Source: Tetracladium setigerum (lineage: Eukaryota; Ascomycota; Leotiomycetes; Helotiales). From it: 64,000 bases of DNA. The position numbers were made by a program, and so were the translations under genes. The stretch spans positions 1,488,001-1,552,000 of the forward strand of contig PZJY01000003.1 of NCBI GenBank assembly GCA_031472005.1, in the 5' to 3' direction. The notes under the pieces were generated by a model that had not been told where the DNA came from, made no database searches, and saw only the letters and a program-made list of their open reading frames with translations. This document shows positions 25,202-36,063 of the stretch, piece by piece; position 1 is the stretch's first letter, and each line of letters begins with the position of its first letter.

Positions 25202-26229
25202 ATGGCGACACCAGCTTCTATACGGTTACCATGGCGGGTCATGAGTAGGAATTTGACGGTAGGTTTCTAATTGGACTCTGCATTTCCGGGAGAGAGGAGT
25301 GCTAATAGCTTGAAGGCCAACTCAACGCCGACATCTCTTTTAAGGGCATCATGCGCAACTGTCTCTCCTCTGCAAGGAATGACAAAGAGGAATACTTCAA
25401 ATGTCGCGTATGTATAAATCATATCAGTCTTTGTTGCCATGTTGCAAACTAACAGCTGTACAGAGCCGCTCCGGTACCATCGTACACGCTCCCCAACCCT
25501 GAATCACGCACAACTGCAAAGAGTCTCTAACAATTGACAGACAACCTACACCTGATGAAGAATCTCCCCTACGCTTGCCTCGCTCGGTACAAGCAGTCTA
25601 CCTCAAACCTCTCCGCCGAACTCCCCAATACGGTGTCCCAGTCTGCGATCTCCAACTCCGCTCCTACAACGTCCGTAACCTCGAATTCTTCTGCGACTTC
25701 GCCCTTCGAGCAGCATACTACCTCAATCTTCCCGCCTCAGGCCCTGTGCCCCTACCTCGTATAATTGAGAGATGGACCGTCCCCAGGGGCGTCTTCATTC
25801 ATAAAAAGAGTCAGGAGAATTTTGAGCGGAGGACTGTGAGGAGATTGATCCAGATCAAGGATGGACATTTAGAGAGCGTGGAGTTGTGGTTGGCGTTCTT
25901 AAGGAAACATGCTTACTATGGTGTTGGTATGAAGGCCAATATTTTTGAGTTTTCTAAGTTGGGTATGTCTTGTCTCTCCTGTTGGCTTGCGATGGGTGGG
26001 AGAAGTTGGCTAATTGGGAATAGGTGTTGCCAAGGAGATGGATCTTACGATGGAGAAAATGAAGGCGGATCTGGATGAGAGCTGGAAGAATGTCTCATAC
26101 AAGAAGGGCAATGAGAGTATGGATATTGCGTTGAAGTTCATCAACAGGGAGAATGATCGCGCAGCAAGGAGTGGTGCCTCTCCAAGACAATTCCCAGCAT
26201 CGGGGGCTGGTGATAAGGTATTCAAGTAG
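25202..26229 (+). CDS. RSM10: Mitochondrial ribosomal protein uS10m
   Basis: Four exons: 25202-25258, 25316-25407, 25541-25962 and 26024-26229; 258 aa. This is the mitochondrial small-subunit homologue of bacterial S10. The first ~50 residues are rich in Arg, Ser and Thr with almost no acidic residues, fitting a mitochondrial presequence. The core reads LPRSVQAVYLKPLRRTPQYG, CDLQLRSYNVRNLEFFCDFA, RIIERWTVPRGVFIHKKSQE, NFERRTVRRLIQI and FLRKHAYYGVGMKANIF. Exon 2 has two open frames. Only the one starting at 25316 (ANSTPTSLLRAS) joins exon 3 without a stop; the acceptor at 25308 gives a stop after the next junction. The gene is divergent from PNP1, with about 280 bases shared upstream. Confidence 0.9.
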
Positions 26230-26712
26230 AGGCACGGCTAGGGAGAATGTATGAAAATGTGGAAGACTCCAGAGGTGAGAAAGGATTTCCTGGGGCAATG
26301 TTGAAGGCAAGCTTTGCCCATTCTGTAAAATTGTAGAAATAGGAGGCGATATAGAGCTGTATAACAGGTTTGAATTCAGACAGGAGAATTAACCAAGCAT
26401 TTAAAGCCATCCTCCGCAGCTATTTTCACACTATTGGCTTTTATTTTCTTGTAATAAGATGATAAGTTCTGAACCAATGGGACTACAATTCCCGCAGAAT
26501 TCAATCTACAAAGATGCTAAGCAATCAAAGTAGGCCAATATAGACGAGCTGACAAAGTAAGAAATAAACTACTGCCTCCTGTCGCACTCATAGCTCCCAA
26601 ATGAATTTTGCGAACAATCGTCACATGATCACGTGTTGATATCGTGAATCTCAGAATCATTTCAACCACGCCATTTCCTTTCCACAACTCTCAAGTGCAA
26701 ACCCTCCCCAAA
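26230..26712. other. Spacer RSM10-MSW1
   Basis: Trailer of RSM10 and upstream region of MSW1. Nothing else recognised. Confidence 0.45.
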
Positions 26713-28185
26713 ATGAAGCCACAATCCTACTCCTCCACCTCACGACGGCTCCTCTCCTCCCATCTCAACCCCCTCAAAACTTTCGTCTCCTCCCCCAACC
26801 CCTCCCAACACCGTCAATTTTCCTCTCCCTCAACAACCTCACCAACTCCCAAAACAATCTTCTCAGGCATTCAACCAACCGGTATTCCACACCTAGGAAA
26901 CTACCTAGGTGCCCTCCAGCAATGGGTACACCTCCAGAACACGTCTACTCCTGACACAAAGCTCTTGTACTCAGTCGTGGATTTGCATGCTATTACTTTG
27001 CCGCAGAAACCGGGGGAGTTGAAAAGATGGAGGAGAGAGGGGTTGGCGAGTTTGTTGGCGGTAGGGTTGAGGGAGGAGAGGAGTGTTTTATTTTTCCAGA
27101 GTGCTGTGAGTGTGTTTTCTGATTGTGCTTTTCACGGCTCTTGCGTGATGAGATCGGAGGAGGTAGTTAGACATGCAAAGGGATGATGAGGATGTGGGCT
27201 GATGGTGAGAAATGTAGGTTGCAGCGCATTCGGAATTGATGTGGATTTTGAGCTGCACAGCTTCGATGGGCTATCTTTCAAGAATGACACAATGGAAGGT
27301 CAGTATTTCCCAACTTTATACCCCAAATAAATACATTTAGTTAACTCATGCCATGCAGAGTAAACTCTCTCTGAAAGAGGATTCCTCGCCGTTAGAAGAG
27401 AGCAGCAAGTCCAAACTCAAACTTGGTTTATTCTCATATCCTGTTTTGCAAGCAGCAGATATTCTCGTTCATAAGTCCGTTTCCTCATACTTTGCTCTTT
27501 CAAACACAATTTCTGTGGCTAATTGAAGCGTAGAGCAACACACGTCCCAGTTGGCGAAGATCAAAGCCAACATCTCGAATTCGCACGAGAATGCGCTACG
27601 AATTTCAATAGTTACTACGGATCTCATCTTGTATCTCCTGATACGATTTTATGTAAGATTACATCTCTTCTTCTATTCTCTCATCTCCGTCTTGTCTAGT
27701 ATACTGATATATATTTTTTCTTCTCTTAGCCCCAGCCAAAAGAGTAATGTCCCTCCAAAACCCCTCTCTCAAAATGTCCAAATCCCACCCAGACATCAAA
27801 TCCCGCATCCTCATCACCGACACGCCCGCCATCATCCAACAAAAATGCATGGCCGCCCTCACCGACTCCATCAACTCCGTCTCCTACGACCCGATCAATC
27901 GTCGCGGCGTCTCCAACCTGTTGGAACTGATGTCACATTTTGACGATGAGGGGAGAAGTGCCGCGGACTTGGGAAATGTGTTCGGTGGGTTGGGTTTGAA
28001 GGCGTTTAAGATTTTGCTGGCTGAGACGATTGCGGCCAAGTTGGAGCCGGTGAGGAGGAGGTTTGATGAGGTTGTTGGGGAGGGGGAGGGAGGTATTTGG
28101 ATGAGGTGGCCGGAAGGGGGGTGTGAAGGCGAGGGAGAGTGCGGAGGCTACTATGGTGGCTGTTAGGGAGGCTGTGGGATTGTAG
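26713..28185 (+). CDS. MSW1: Mitochondrial tryptophanyl-tRNA synthetase, frame broken near the C-terminus
   Basis: Five exons: 26713-27105, 27218-27298, 27359-27474, 27534-27652 and 27730-28185. This class I enzyme charges mitochondrial tRNA-Trp. The N-terminus is basic and Ser-rich (presequence). Catalytic signatures are visible: the HIGH-type PHLGNYLGAL, SELMWILSCTASMGYLSRM, VPVGEDQSQHLEFAR, and the KMSKS loop SLKMSKSHPDIKSRILITDT. As read, the frame ends at 28164-28166 with an odd Gly/Glu/Cys tail. The family-like ending (YLDEVAG, then KARESAEATMVAVREAVGL) is encoded, but one frame off at 28082-28093 and again at the six-G run 28116-28121. Both need one added base, after which the total is 388 codons plus stop. 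Sequencing error is the likeliest cause. Confidence 0.88.
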
Positions 28186-28803
28186 GACTGAGGTGGGTAT
28201 TGTATGATCATGTGTATCAGTGTCGGGAAGGTTCAAGCATTGTTTGACTAAGTATGGGAGGGAATTAGAATTCGTGTATCATATGCCCTTAGATCTGCTT
28301 GTATCCTCGATGTTCTTTCTTGAACGAATTCTATCTCGAAAGGAATGTTTGTATTTACGAAATCTATTCGAAAAATAAAAATGATTATATGAACTACAGC
28401 AGCGCAAACAACACTATTTTAAAATTTCATATTCAAGATTGATTTAATCGGAAAATGGAATAAAAGTATTTAGCACGAGCACCTTTGTCATTTCATAAAC
28501 CAACCACCCACAGAATCTTAGATCTTAAGAAACAATAGCATGCACCTCCTCCTCAATCTAGAAATGATAATAACATAACGATAATATTTAGTAAGATTAC
28601 ATGTATTGGAGACATTGGGAGAAGTCGTTAAAAGATGATATACCGGGTTCTTGCTCATGTAGTCGATATTGTTTTCTGCTCACATACCTAGTTCACAGTG
28701 TATATCCTAACAAGGGATACAAGCAATAAACATGACAGTGTATTTCAACATCTCTTATGGGTAGAAAAGTACAGCATCAATCTAAAATAAAAACTACAAT
28801 CCA
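28186..28803. other. Convergent spacer MSW1/F-box gene
   Basis: AT-rich trailers of two convergent genes. No other feature recognised. Confidence 0.45.
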
Positions 28804-30123
28804 TTACTCTCCAAGCAACTCAAATCGTTCCACCTTAGCATCAACCACAACCTCTACGCCCTGTAGCCGCCTCCTAAACATCTCACCATCCAAACTCACC
28901 CCACCTATCTCAATTTCTTCCAACCCAACCCACCCCTCCTCAAGAACCGGAAGCAACAACCTCTGAAACAATTCATTCATTGGTGAAGACCCGGACATAT
29001 CGGCATCCCACCTGCCCACATGTAATTGCTTAAGAAACAACCTCCTCGGCTTCACCGCGCTTATGAAAGAGGCCCATTCACGATAGACGTTTTCTTCGTC
29101 ATTGGTATTGAATGGATATTGACGGTGCGAATCATTTTGGGTGGTATTACTGTGTCGTCCAAATTTGGATAGATAAAGCATGTCGAGATTTGAGCAGCGA
29201 GAGTACAGGGACGGGGTGAGGTAACCGAGCATGTTTGCATATCCTGATGATCGATCGTGGGTTGGTAGATGGATGCCGAGTTCTTTTCCTTCGACCAATT
29301 CTGATGAGCCAGCAGCTTGGTAGTCGAAAATGGTGTCGAGGACTAGTCTTTTGAGGGGTGCTTTGTTGGAACCATGCAGGATTGACTTGAGGAGTGATAA
29401 ATTCATCATTCCTCTCAACTGCACGATGTGGGCTCTTGGAAAGAGAGAATCTGGACTCTCCGCCGGTGCGTGCTTGAGGGAGCACATATCAAGATCGAGA
29501 TACGTGACATTATCGCATAAAGCGAACATTTTGTAGAGATTCACTGGCGGTAGATATTCTGGCCCAACATCACCAATCCAGTATGGGAGTGTGGTAAGTC
29601 TCCTTTCTGCAGCCTCCAATCCCATCGTCCAGACAAAAGTTCGAATTGAACGCGCGTGCTGGGGCCTTTGGAGAAGTTGCTGCATGAGTTGATGTTGTTG
29701 TTTTAATGGCGGCGTACTTCGGATATCGCGCCATGGAAATTCATGGTTGCGAGTGCGGTCGTAGGGATTATTGTTCCTCCGTTTGCTTGATGATTGCAAG
29801 AGAACTTTGCGATATAACGCTCGCATACCGATGGTGTGAAATCGCTGCGATACTTGAATTGCCTCCTTTAGCGTGCTTTTCGAGAGGTAGCTCATGATGA
29901 GGCACCATAGCTCGTTGCTGAGGTCTCCGTAGGGCTTTACTGTCGTTGAACATGGTGCATTTTTAGGTTTTTCATCCGGTGGAGGATGAATACATCTAGG
30001 AGAAGTTGATGTCAGTAACAGATCATCTGGGAGACGATTTGTCTCTTTTGTCAAGTAGCTGGAAAGAAGAGGGCATGCGTTTGTGCCGGTATATTCTGGC
30101 CGCAGATATTCTTCACAATCCAT
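28804..30123 (-). CDS. F-box-like protein with LRR-type C-terminal region
   Basis: A single exon of 439 aa starting at the ATG 30123-30121; three codons further upstream the frame has only a TTG. A probable F-box lies at about residues 65-110: YGDLSNELWCLIMSYLSKST, then LKEAIQVSQRFHTIGMRALY. The rest is the leucine-rich alternating helix/strand sequence common in fungal F-box proteins (NVTYLDLDMCSLK, LRGMMNLSLLKSILHG, LEEIEIGGVSLDGEMF). F-box proteins link substrates to SCF ubiquitin ligases through Skp1; substrate and ligase membership are unknown here. Fungal F-box/LRR genes diverge fast, so I give no symbol. No intron signals are needed. Confidence 0.72.
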   Translation of the reverse strand: MDCEEYLRPEYTGTNACPLLSSYLTKETNRLPDDLLLTSTSPRCIHPPPDEKPKNAPCSTTVKPYGDLSNELWCLIMSYLSKSTLKEAIQVSQRFHTIGMRALYRKVLLQSSSKRRNNNPYDRTRNHEFPWRDIRSTPPLKQQHQLMQQLLQRPQHARSIRTFVWTMGLEAAERRLTTLPYWIGDVGPEYLPPVNLYKMFALCDNVTYLDLDMCSLKHAPAESPDSLFPRAHIVQLRGMMNLSLLKSILHGSNKAPLKRLVLDTIFDYQAAGSSELVEGKELGIHLPTHDRSSGYANMLGYLTPSLYSRCSNLDMLYLSKFGRHSNTTQNDSHRQYPFNTNDEENVYREWASFISAVKPRRLFLKQLHVGRWDADMSGSSPMNELFQRLLLPVLEEGWVGLEEIEIGGVSLDGEMFRRRLQGVEVVVDAKVERFELLGE

Positions 30124-30979
30124 GTTTGCCAATGCAAAAGGTCTCGATGAGATAGGTAATCAATATCTTAGAATTCTGGAGATTCAATAAAGGGAGTAGG
30201 AGGGAAGTGGCGCTTTTTATACCTTAAATCGTATCAAATCAACCGTGATAAAGATGTCATTTATCCTTCCACACCATCCAATAAAAAGAGTGCAAGGGAC
30301 AGAGAGGCATTTAGCAAAGTGCTGGAAATAGACAACTTCGAGAAATTGATGGTGTGCAAGCTGTGCGATAGAATTGCTGGCCACAATGCGTTCACAAAGC
30401 TGAGGGTAAACTGTAGCATTGCAGCATGGCTTGCAAGAGTGCAGCGCAGCTGCCACATCTGCTCGATCCCAACGGCCAATCGCGATATTGCAATTCTCGA
30501 CTCGCAGTGTTACCTTACACACTTGGGCAAAATACGCCCACGTTTCTCTCTTATGCTTATCCAATAACTTTAGATAGCCATGTAATTGCTAAATTATTGT
30601 ATATCCAATGAAGATTTTGTTGTAGTATGATACTTCTTGCGAAGGTTTTTCAGCTTGCCGAGTTGGTGTCGAAGCATGCAATGATGACTGGTTCCGCCAA
30701 AAATACCAGCAGCCGAAAGCATTCAGGATGAATAGGGGAACATGAAGAGACTGGCGCTCATACTTCCAGACGGATTTCTTGTTATGGAACCGCAATTTAG
30801 CTCAGGTTGAACTACACATAGTGGTAATAACTCAGGACCACCGAGATATATATTGAATGGCACTTGCACATATCGGCGAAACACCAGAGGAAGTCTTCAC
30901 ATCACTGGATCATGGAGAAAGCAACACTTTTGGATTCTCTACCGCTATGTAAAATCAGGAATGACCAATCATTCCCTCA
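30124..30979. other. Spacer F-box gene / acireductone dioxygenase
   Basis: Promoter of the F-box gene and trailer of the dioxygenase gene. Small frames on both strands have no support. Confidence 0.4.
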
Positions 30980-31702
30980 CTACTCATGTTTAGAGGCTAG
31001 CGCAGGCACGGTCTGTAGGTACTCTTGACGGAAGGGATTGACATCGACCTCAGGTCCACGGTTCAGCGGTGTCCACTTGGGCTCCTCCTTGAAGAGTCGC
31101 ATAGCTTGGATGTACTGAACACAACACATCAGCAAGACTCATATAGCAAGCACGCCCAGAACTTACATTGTTCGTATCAGTAGTGAAGCGATGGTAAATT
31201 CCAGCCGGCAGAATCTATCCCTCAAATCAGCCATAGTTCCAAGGTCAAACCTTCTTCCACCAATATGTGTATGAGAACCTACGATCAGATCATCCTTCTC
31301 TAATCGAATCCTGACCCATTCATCACCCTCACTCCTCACATCAAAGAAGCCCGCGCCATCCCTGATGTATCTAATTTCCTCGTCCTCGTGCAAGTGTTCA
31401 TGGAAGAACGACTTGACTTTCTCCTCGTAGATATCCCCCATCTTCTCGGGCGAGACGGTGATTACATCTCTGTTCTTGTAGCTTCTATCGCTGGCGAGCT
31501 TGTCGACATCTGCGACGTCTGCGAAGCGGAAGTAGAGGACGCCCAACTTCTCGAGGTATTCGGGGCTGACGTCGCGACCGGAGTCATGAAGATCGCGCTG
31601 GTCGCCCTGTGAAGGTCCATCAGCATGCGGGGGAATATTTTGGGTTCTGCAGTGGTGGGGTGGACTGCTTACAGCTTTGTTATCGTACCAGAAAGCTCTC
31701 AT
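30980..31702 (-). CDS. ADI1: Acireductone dioxygenase, methionine salvage
   Basis: Four exons: 31702-31673, 31606-31283, 31214-31167 and 31114-30980; 178 aa, normal for the family. The enzyme oxidises acireductone to the keto acid that is transaminated back to methionine, closing the methionine salvage cycle; it uses Fe (or Ni) in a cupin fold. Metal ligands are visible as FFHEHLHEDEEIRYI (the H-x-H-x5-E set) and the later His in LPAGIYHRFTTDTNN. The N-terminus MRAFWYDNKAGDQRDLHDSG is typical and is split by a 66-nt intron after codon 10. The 68-nt second intron begins GTAGGT; reading through it replaces the last metal-binding His region with unrelated sequence, so splicing is required. Confidence 0.94.
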
Positions 31703-33602
31703 TGTGATGGTGCTTGCTGGATGTGTGATGGATGAGGATGACGGAGATTAGTTGTATTTTGGGTTTATGTTCGCGTTGACTCCCTTTTACAAAGCAATGC
31801 TGATGAATGGATAAAACCGAACCAGCAATGAAAGTTATTCACAGCACCACATGGCTTTGCAGAGAGGGATTTCGTCATTGCAGGGATTTTTGGCATGGGC
31901 GCTCTGGAAAAATCCCCGATATCAAGACCACGTGATTTTCCTACAGCAAAGACAATGCTGTTTGAGCAGTTGAATCCATCCTGCGAAGGTTTTTGTTTGT
32001 GAGTATCTTGATACCTCAAAGACTAGATGAGAATATGGTCTTGGGATTGGACCATAATTAGGAGGTAAAACTAAAAATTCCCAATGTGTTGGGGAACAAG
32101 CAATAATCGCTGGCCGAAATAGTAATCTCGCGGATTGAGAGACATGGCCATTATAGTGTCACTTGTCTGATGTTGAGTAAGAGGACAAGTGTGGAAGTCA
32201 CATAGCAGTAGATCCTCTGGAAATTTGTTTCAATTTGTTCCTTCTCTCTTTTTTGCTCTTTTCTCATGCTTCAAATTGCTGAGTGAGAAGTGAGAGTGAC
32301 ATAAGACTGTTCAAAGGTGTTCGGAGTCTCTGCTCAGATTTCGCCAAAACAATCCTATTTCATCCTCTTCCACTCCCAAAACCTACATGAGGACAATCCA
32401 ACGTTATATGGTGCATCTCCACATTTACCCTCATCTTCCACGGCATAGGAAAGAAGTCGCTCATGACAAAAACAAGTTCATTGATTCTCACCGCTCCAAC
32501 AACGAGCAAGGCCGGAACCGCCGCGAGCGCGTGCAGAGCGAATGCTTTCGAGTTGAGCGCATGTCTCAGGTTCATGGCATGATGAAATTATCGTGAAAGC
32601 CATCATTTCACGAATAGAACAGAAGGGAGACTTGCTGGCCAGCGAGTGCCTGCGGCATTGTTCACTAATGGACAAGAACTCAGAACACCAACCTGACTGG
32701 CGCGACCACCGAGCAGAGATGCCTCCCAAAGTCATACAAGTTGTTGATGCTTCCCTATTACTGGACTCAGGCATCGATGGATTGACCCAATAATGCCGTC
32801 CTTTTTTACTTGCACGGCCACGTTTTGCGGCCATGCCTATCGCCTGGCCGGTCAGCCATACATAGAGTTCGCCGCAGTACTTCGGCTCTTCCGTTTCCCC
32901 AACCACTGGTTGCTCCTGCATCTCTCAAGCATATCAAATCTGCGGGGCCTCACCAACTTAATTGAGTGCAGTTATGTGGCGTTCAGCCTCAAACATCTGT
33001 TGGCATGCCATAGCGGCCGTGTGGTTTCGGTGTTAGGGGAATGTGGGTTTTGAAGTTCTCGTCAGCTCGCGAATGTTACGCCTCCAAACCTTCCAAGCTG
33101 GGATGGCCATAATTGCCAGCGTTGTACTCAAATGTGTTGTTTGCTCGCGTCAGAACCCAATCAATTGTCAAAGGCTTGTCGTTTGTCGCCGAGACCGAAC
33201 GAAGTTGTTGGCATGGATTGGATGCTAAAAGCGAGATCATATAATTCGTACTTACTAGCCTCTTAATGAGTTATGCTGCATATGACAATTGTTGACATTT
33301 GCAGAGCGAAGTCAGCTTTGTGTTGTCAGCCATTGTACTCTCCCCATTTGGTTCTCGTCGGTCTTCTTATTCTATAAAGATGTCTCCATTTCCTGTTTTT
33401 CTTTTTGTTCGACAGTTCGTACCGTATCTTCTGGCCAGCAATCATCCGCCTCTGCAATAAATACTCTATATATCAATCTGTCAAGTTATCTACTTCACAA
33501 GACTCCTCCACACAATCAACTTCCCTTTCGACGTCCTCCTCATACTACAACCTCATACCAATCACACCCAGCCGAAACTTTTTGCCTCAATCAAGCCTCA
33601 TA
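31703..33602. other. Divergent spacer ADI1/Par32-like
   Basis: 1.9 kb with only small unrelated frames. The longest, 32921-32478 on the minus strand (147 codons), lacks recognisable motifs. The stretch just before the Par32-like gene is CT-rich leader-like sequence. Confidence 0.4.
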
Positions 33603-34016
33603 ATGTCTGCTTCCTACAATACCAACGATGCAACCAGCACCACAGGTCTCGTGCATTCACAAAAGATCTACATCCGCTCTGGCATAGGTGGAGCAGGCAA
33701 CTATCGCAAGGAAACTCCGACCGTCTCCCTCACCGTACCCAACACCATTCCAAGCCCATCAGGATCATTCTACTGTGGCATCGGCGGATCAGGTAACTCA
33801 CGCAGTTACAACGAGCGCGCTAGTATCTCGTCGGAGGATGAGGCCATTCGAGAGGCACTTCGCAAGGAGAATGCCCCCTCGTCTTTCCATTTGGGCATTG
33901 GAGGACACGGAAACAGAACTGGAAGCTTTGAAAGATCAAGAACTTCGTCGTTGAAGGGGTCTTGCTCTTCGGGTTCTTCTGAGCGAGGACGGATGTCTTC
34001 CTATTTTAAAATCTAA
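33603..34016 (+). CDS. Par32-like small protein (DUF3602 family)
   Basis: A single exon of 137 aa. The open frame begins upstream at 33405, but the ATG at 33603 starts the protein-like part and lacks the Ser/Tyr-rich leader translation. The body carries three copies of a short glycine motif: SGIGGAGNYR, CGIGGSGNSR and LGIGGHGNRT, separated by Ser-rich spacers with likely phosphosites. Repeated G-x-GG-x-GN motifs define the DUF3602 family, which includes yeast Par32/Amu1. That protein is phosphorylated downstream of TORC1 and inhibits the ammonium transporters Mep1 and Mep3. Family membership is inferred from the motif; function in this organism is untested. The C-terminus is basic and Ser-rich (SERGRMSSYFKI). 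Confidence 0.7.
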   Translation: MSASYNTNDATSTTGLVHSQKIYIRSGIGGAGNYRKETPTVSLTVPNTIPSPSGSFYCGIGGSGNSRSYNERASISSEDEAIREALRKENAPSSFHLGIGGHGNRTGSFERSRTSSLKGSCSSGSSERGRMSSYFKI

Positions 34017-34647
34017 GACTTTCGGCGACCAAGGGGTTTGCTTTCTTTTGTTAACTTTGAAGTTGTCTTATAGCATGGAGTTTGGAATGTTTAATACAAG
34101 GAGATGATGGGTTAATGGACCCTAAATTTGGCTGCAATGTTTGTAACTGAAGTGTATCTGGAGTTGTGAAATTTACCTCTAGTGACCACGGTTATTGGTC
34201 ATTGTGTTGGTTTGATATTTGGTGGACTGGAAGTTTTGCCGATACTCTGAAATAACAAAATCCTATTACCCTAATATCAAGTGGATTCCGTTGCTGTAAA
34301 TGCTTCATCTGATTCTGGTCGTCGTAAGGTAGCTTTAATTTTCTTCTCACAAATGAGAACTCGGTTAAAATTTTGCCCATCCTACGACAATAAACATAAG
34401 TGGAGGCTCAACCAAGGCAATGTCCATTGCTTATCCACCAACCACCAAGTAAGATAGGCAACTCACTGTCATCTTGAGATCTTCAGCCTCCCTCTCTTTC
34501 GCCTAGCATAGACACCGAGCAGGTCATTAGCTGACGCCAAGGATGAGGTAATAGTGCTGACAGTACTTCCAACAGAGAGTTGACAAAGTCTGTTGCAGGA
34601 CCATTGAAAGCTTCTCCAAATCCAACTCCGTGCAGCCATTCTTTTCA
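34017..34647. other. Convergent spacer Par32-like/PLP1
   Basis: Trailers of two convergent genes; nothing else recognised. Confidence 0.45.
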
Positions 34648-35380
34648 TCAATCCCACTCATCGTCGTCATAATCCTCCTCTCTCTGCGTTTTCCTAACTC
34701 CGAATTTAACACTTGCATCTTCCATTGCTTTCGGTCTCAACACCACCCCCGAACCCAAGAGCCTCGCTTCCAAATCCTTGGTCGTGAATGTATCTTGAGT
34801 GTAACCCAATCCTTCAAATCCTACTATCCTATCTACACTTACGCCGTTGATAAAGGCCAGAACGCAAGGCAAGACTTGGATTTTGAGTTTAGTGACGAGG
34901 AAGGGCGCATTCTCGACATTCATCTTGAGAAATCTTGTATCCGTATGCTTTTGTGCTAAAGTCTATTGCCCAGATCAAAGAAGGATCCAATTAGCCCAGT
35001 TCAGTTCCACTTCCAAGCTCCAAGTTTTCCGCCTTCTCGTGTTCTGCGGTACGAGGGAATGCATGTGTGTATACCTCTAAATGGGTATCCATAACTCCAC
35101 ATCTCGCAAAATCATCCTTTGCAAAATGCACCACGGCCAGCTTCACCTCGGTCGTAATATCCATAAGCGCCTTCTCCTCTTTGATCTCGGTGTAGTTGCC
35201 AAAGCCAATGCTTTTCTGCGCCTTTGCGCGCGTAAACTCGGAATGTAGCTGCTGTAAACGTTGTTCGCGGAATGCGTCGATTGCAGGTGAGTCTTCGAGG
35301 GAGGCGATCAGGGCATCTTCATCATCGGATTCTTGGTTGCGGTCTAGCGCCGCGGCGACTTGTTTGTCGATATTTGACAT
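34648..35380 (-). CDS. PLP1: Phosducin-like thioredoxin-fold protein (Plp1/TXNDC9 type)
   Basis: Two exons, 35380-35075 and 34962-34648; 206 aa. Proteins of this group bind the CCT/TRiC chaperonin and help fold tubulin and actin. The charged N-terminal helix (DRNQESDDEDALIASLED, then REQRLQQLHSEF) is followed by a thioredoxin-like domain: VKLAVVHFAKDDFARCGVMD, THLETLAQKHTDTRFLKMNV, ENAPFLVTKLKIQVLPCVLA and FINGVSVDRIVGFEGLG. The CxxC redox pair of true thioredoxins is absent, as usual for the group. The C-terminus is acidic (EEDYDDDEWD). Intron 35074-34963 keeps phase; a nearer AG would cut out the conserved LAQKH. It is divergent from VRG4. Confidence 0.88.
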
Positions 35381-36063
35381 GGTGGGTGCAGATGGGATTT
35401 GGAGGGGTAGATTTTGCGTGCAGATGGGAATTGAAGAGGAAGACGCGATGTAGTGGGGGAGGATGTTCTTCGCGAGGGAAGAGGGAGGATTGGTGTGGCG
35501 CTGCCTTGTGGCGGTGCACCGTTGAAGAAGAAAAAAAGGGAAGCAGGGGGCAACTCGGCTTGTAGATTGCCAATGTCAATCAATCCCCTGGCAAAGATCA
35601 CAGAAAACAGTAGGCAAAGAGCAGTTAGAGAATTGAGTGAATCTTTGTGCTAATATATATGATTAGTAAGTTTTACAAATTTGTGAAAAGGATTGAATAG
35701 GTATTTTTGCTAATTCTCAACTTTCCAAGATACAAAGCAGCGTTGCGTAAGACCCCTGTCCCGTCCAAGCAGCTAAAATTAGTTGACGCTAAGGCCGGGG
35801 AGTTGAGGACAATCAGACAAATTCCAGATCTCAACTCAACTCCTTCTTCTTCATGCGCGGAGGCAACTCGACAAACAGCACTCATCCCCCATCAACTGAC
35901 GCTCTTTTCACATCCTGCGATAACACCGACGAGCCGTACCTCCTATCCCGGCCCTAATTCTCGACAATAAACGCGCTCGGCAGACTCTCGCCTTCAAAGA
36001 ACACTTGCGCGTCCCCTGGAATTGACCAAACTCCCTCTCTCCGAACACCACAACTCCGCCAAA
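35381..36063. other. Divergent spacer PLP1/VRG4
   Basis: Shared upstream region of two divergent genes; overlapping small frames only. Confidence 0.45.

Noticed and set aside
32478..32921. 147-codon minus-strand ORF in the ADI1/Par32-like spacer
   Set aside because: Mixed composition without motif, overlapped by other open frames; no splice or conservation support.
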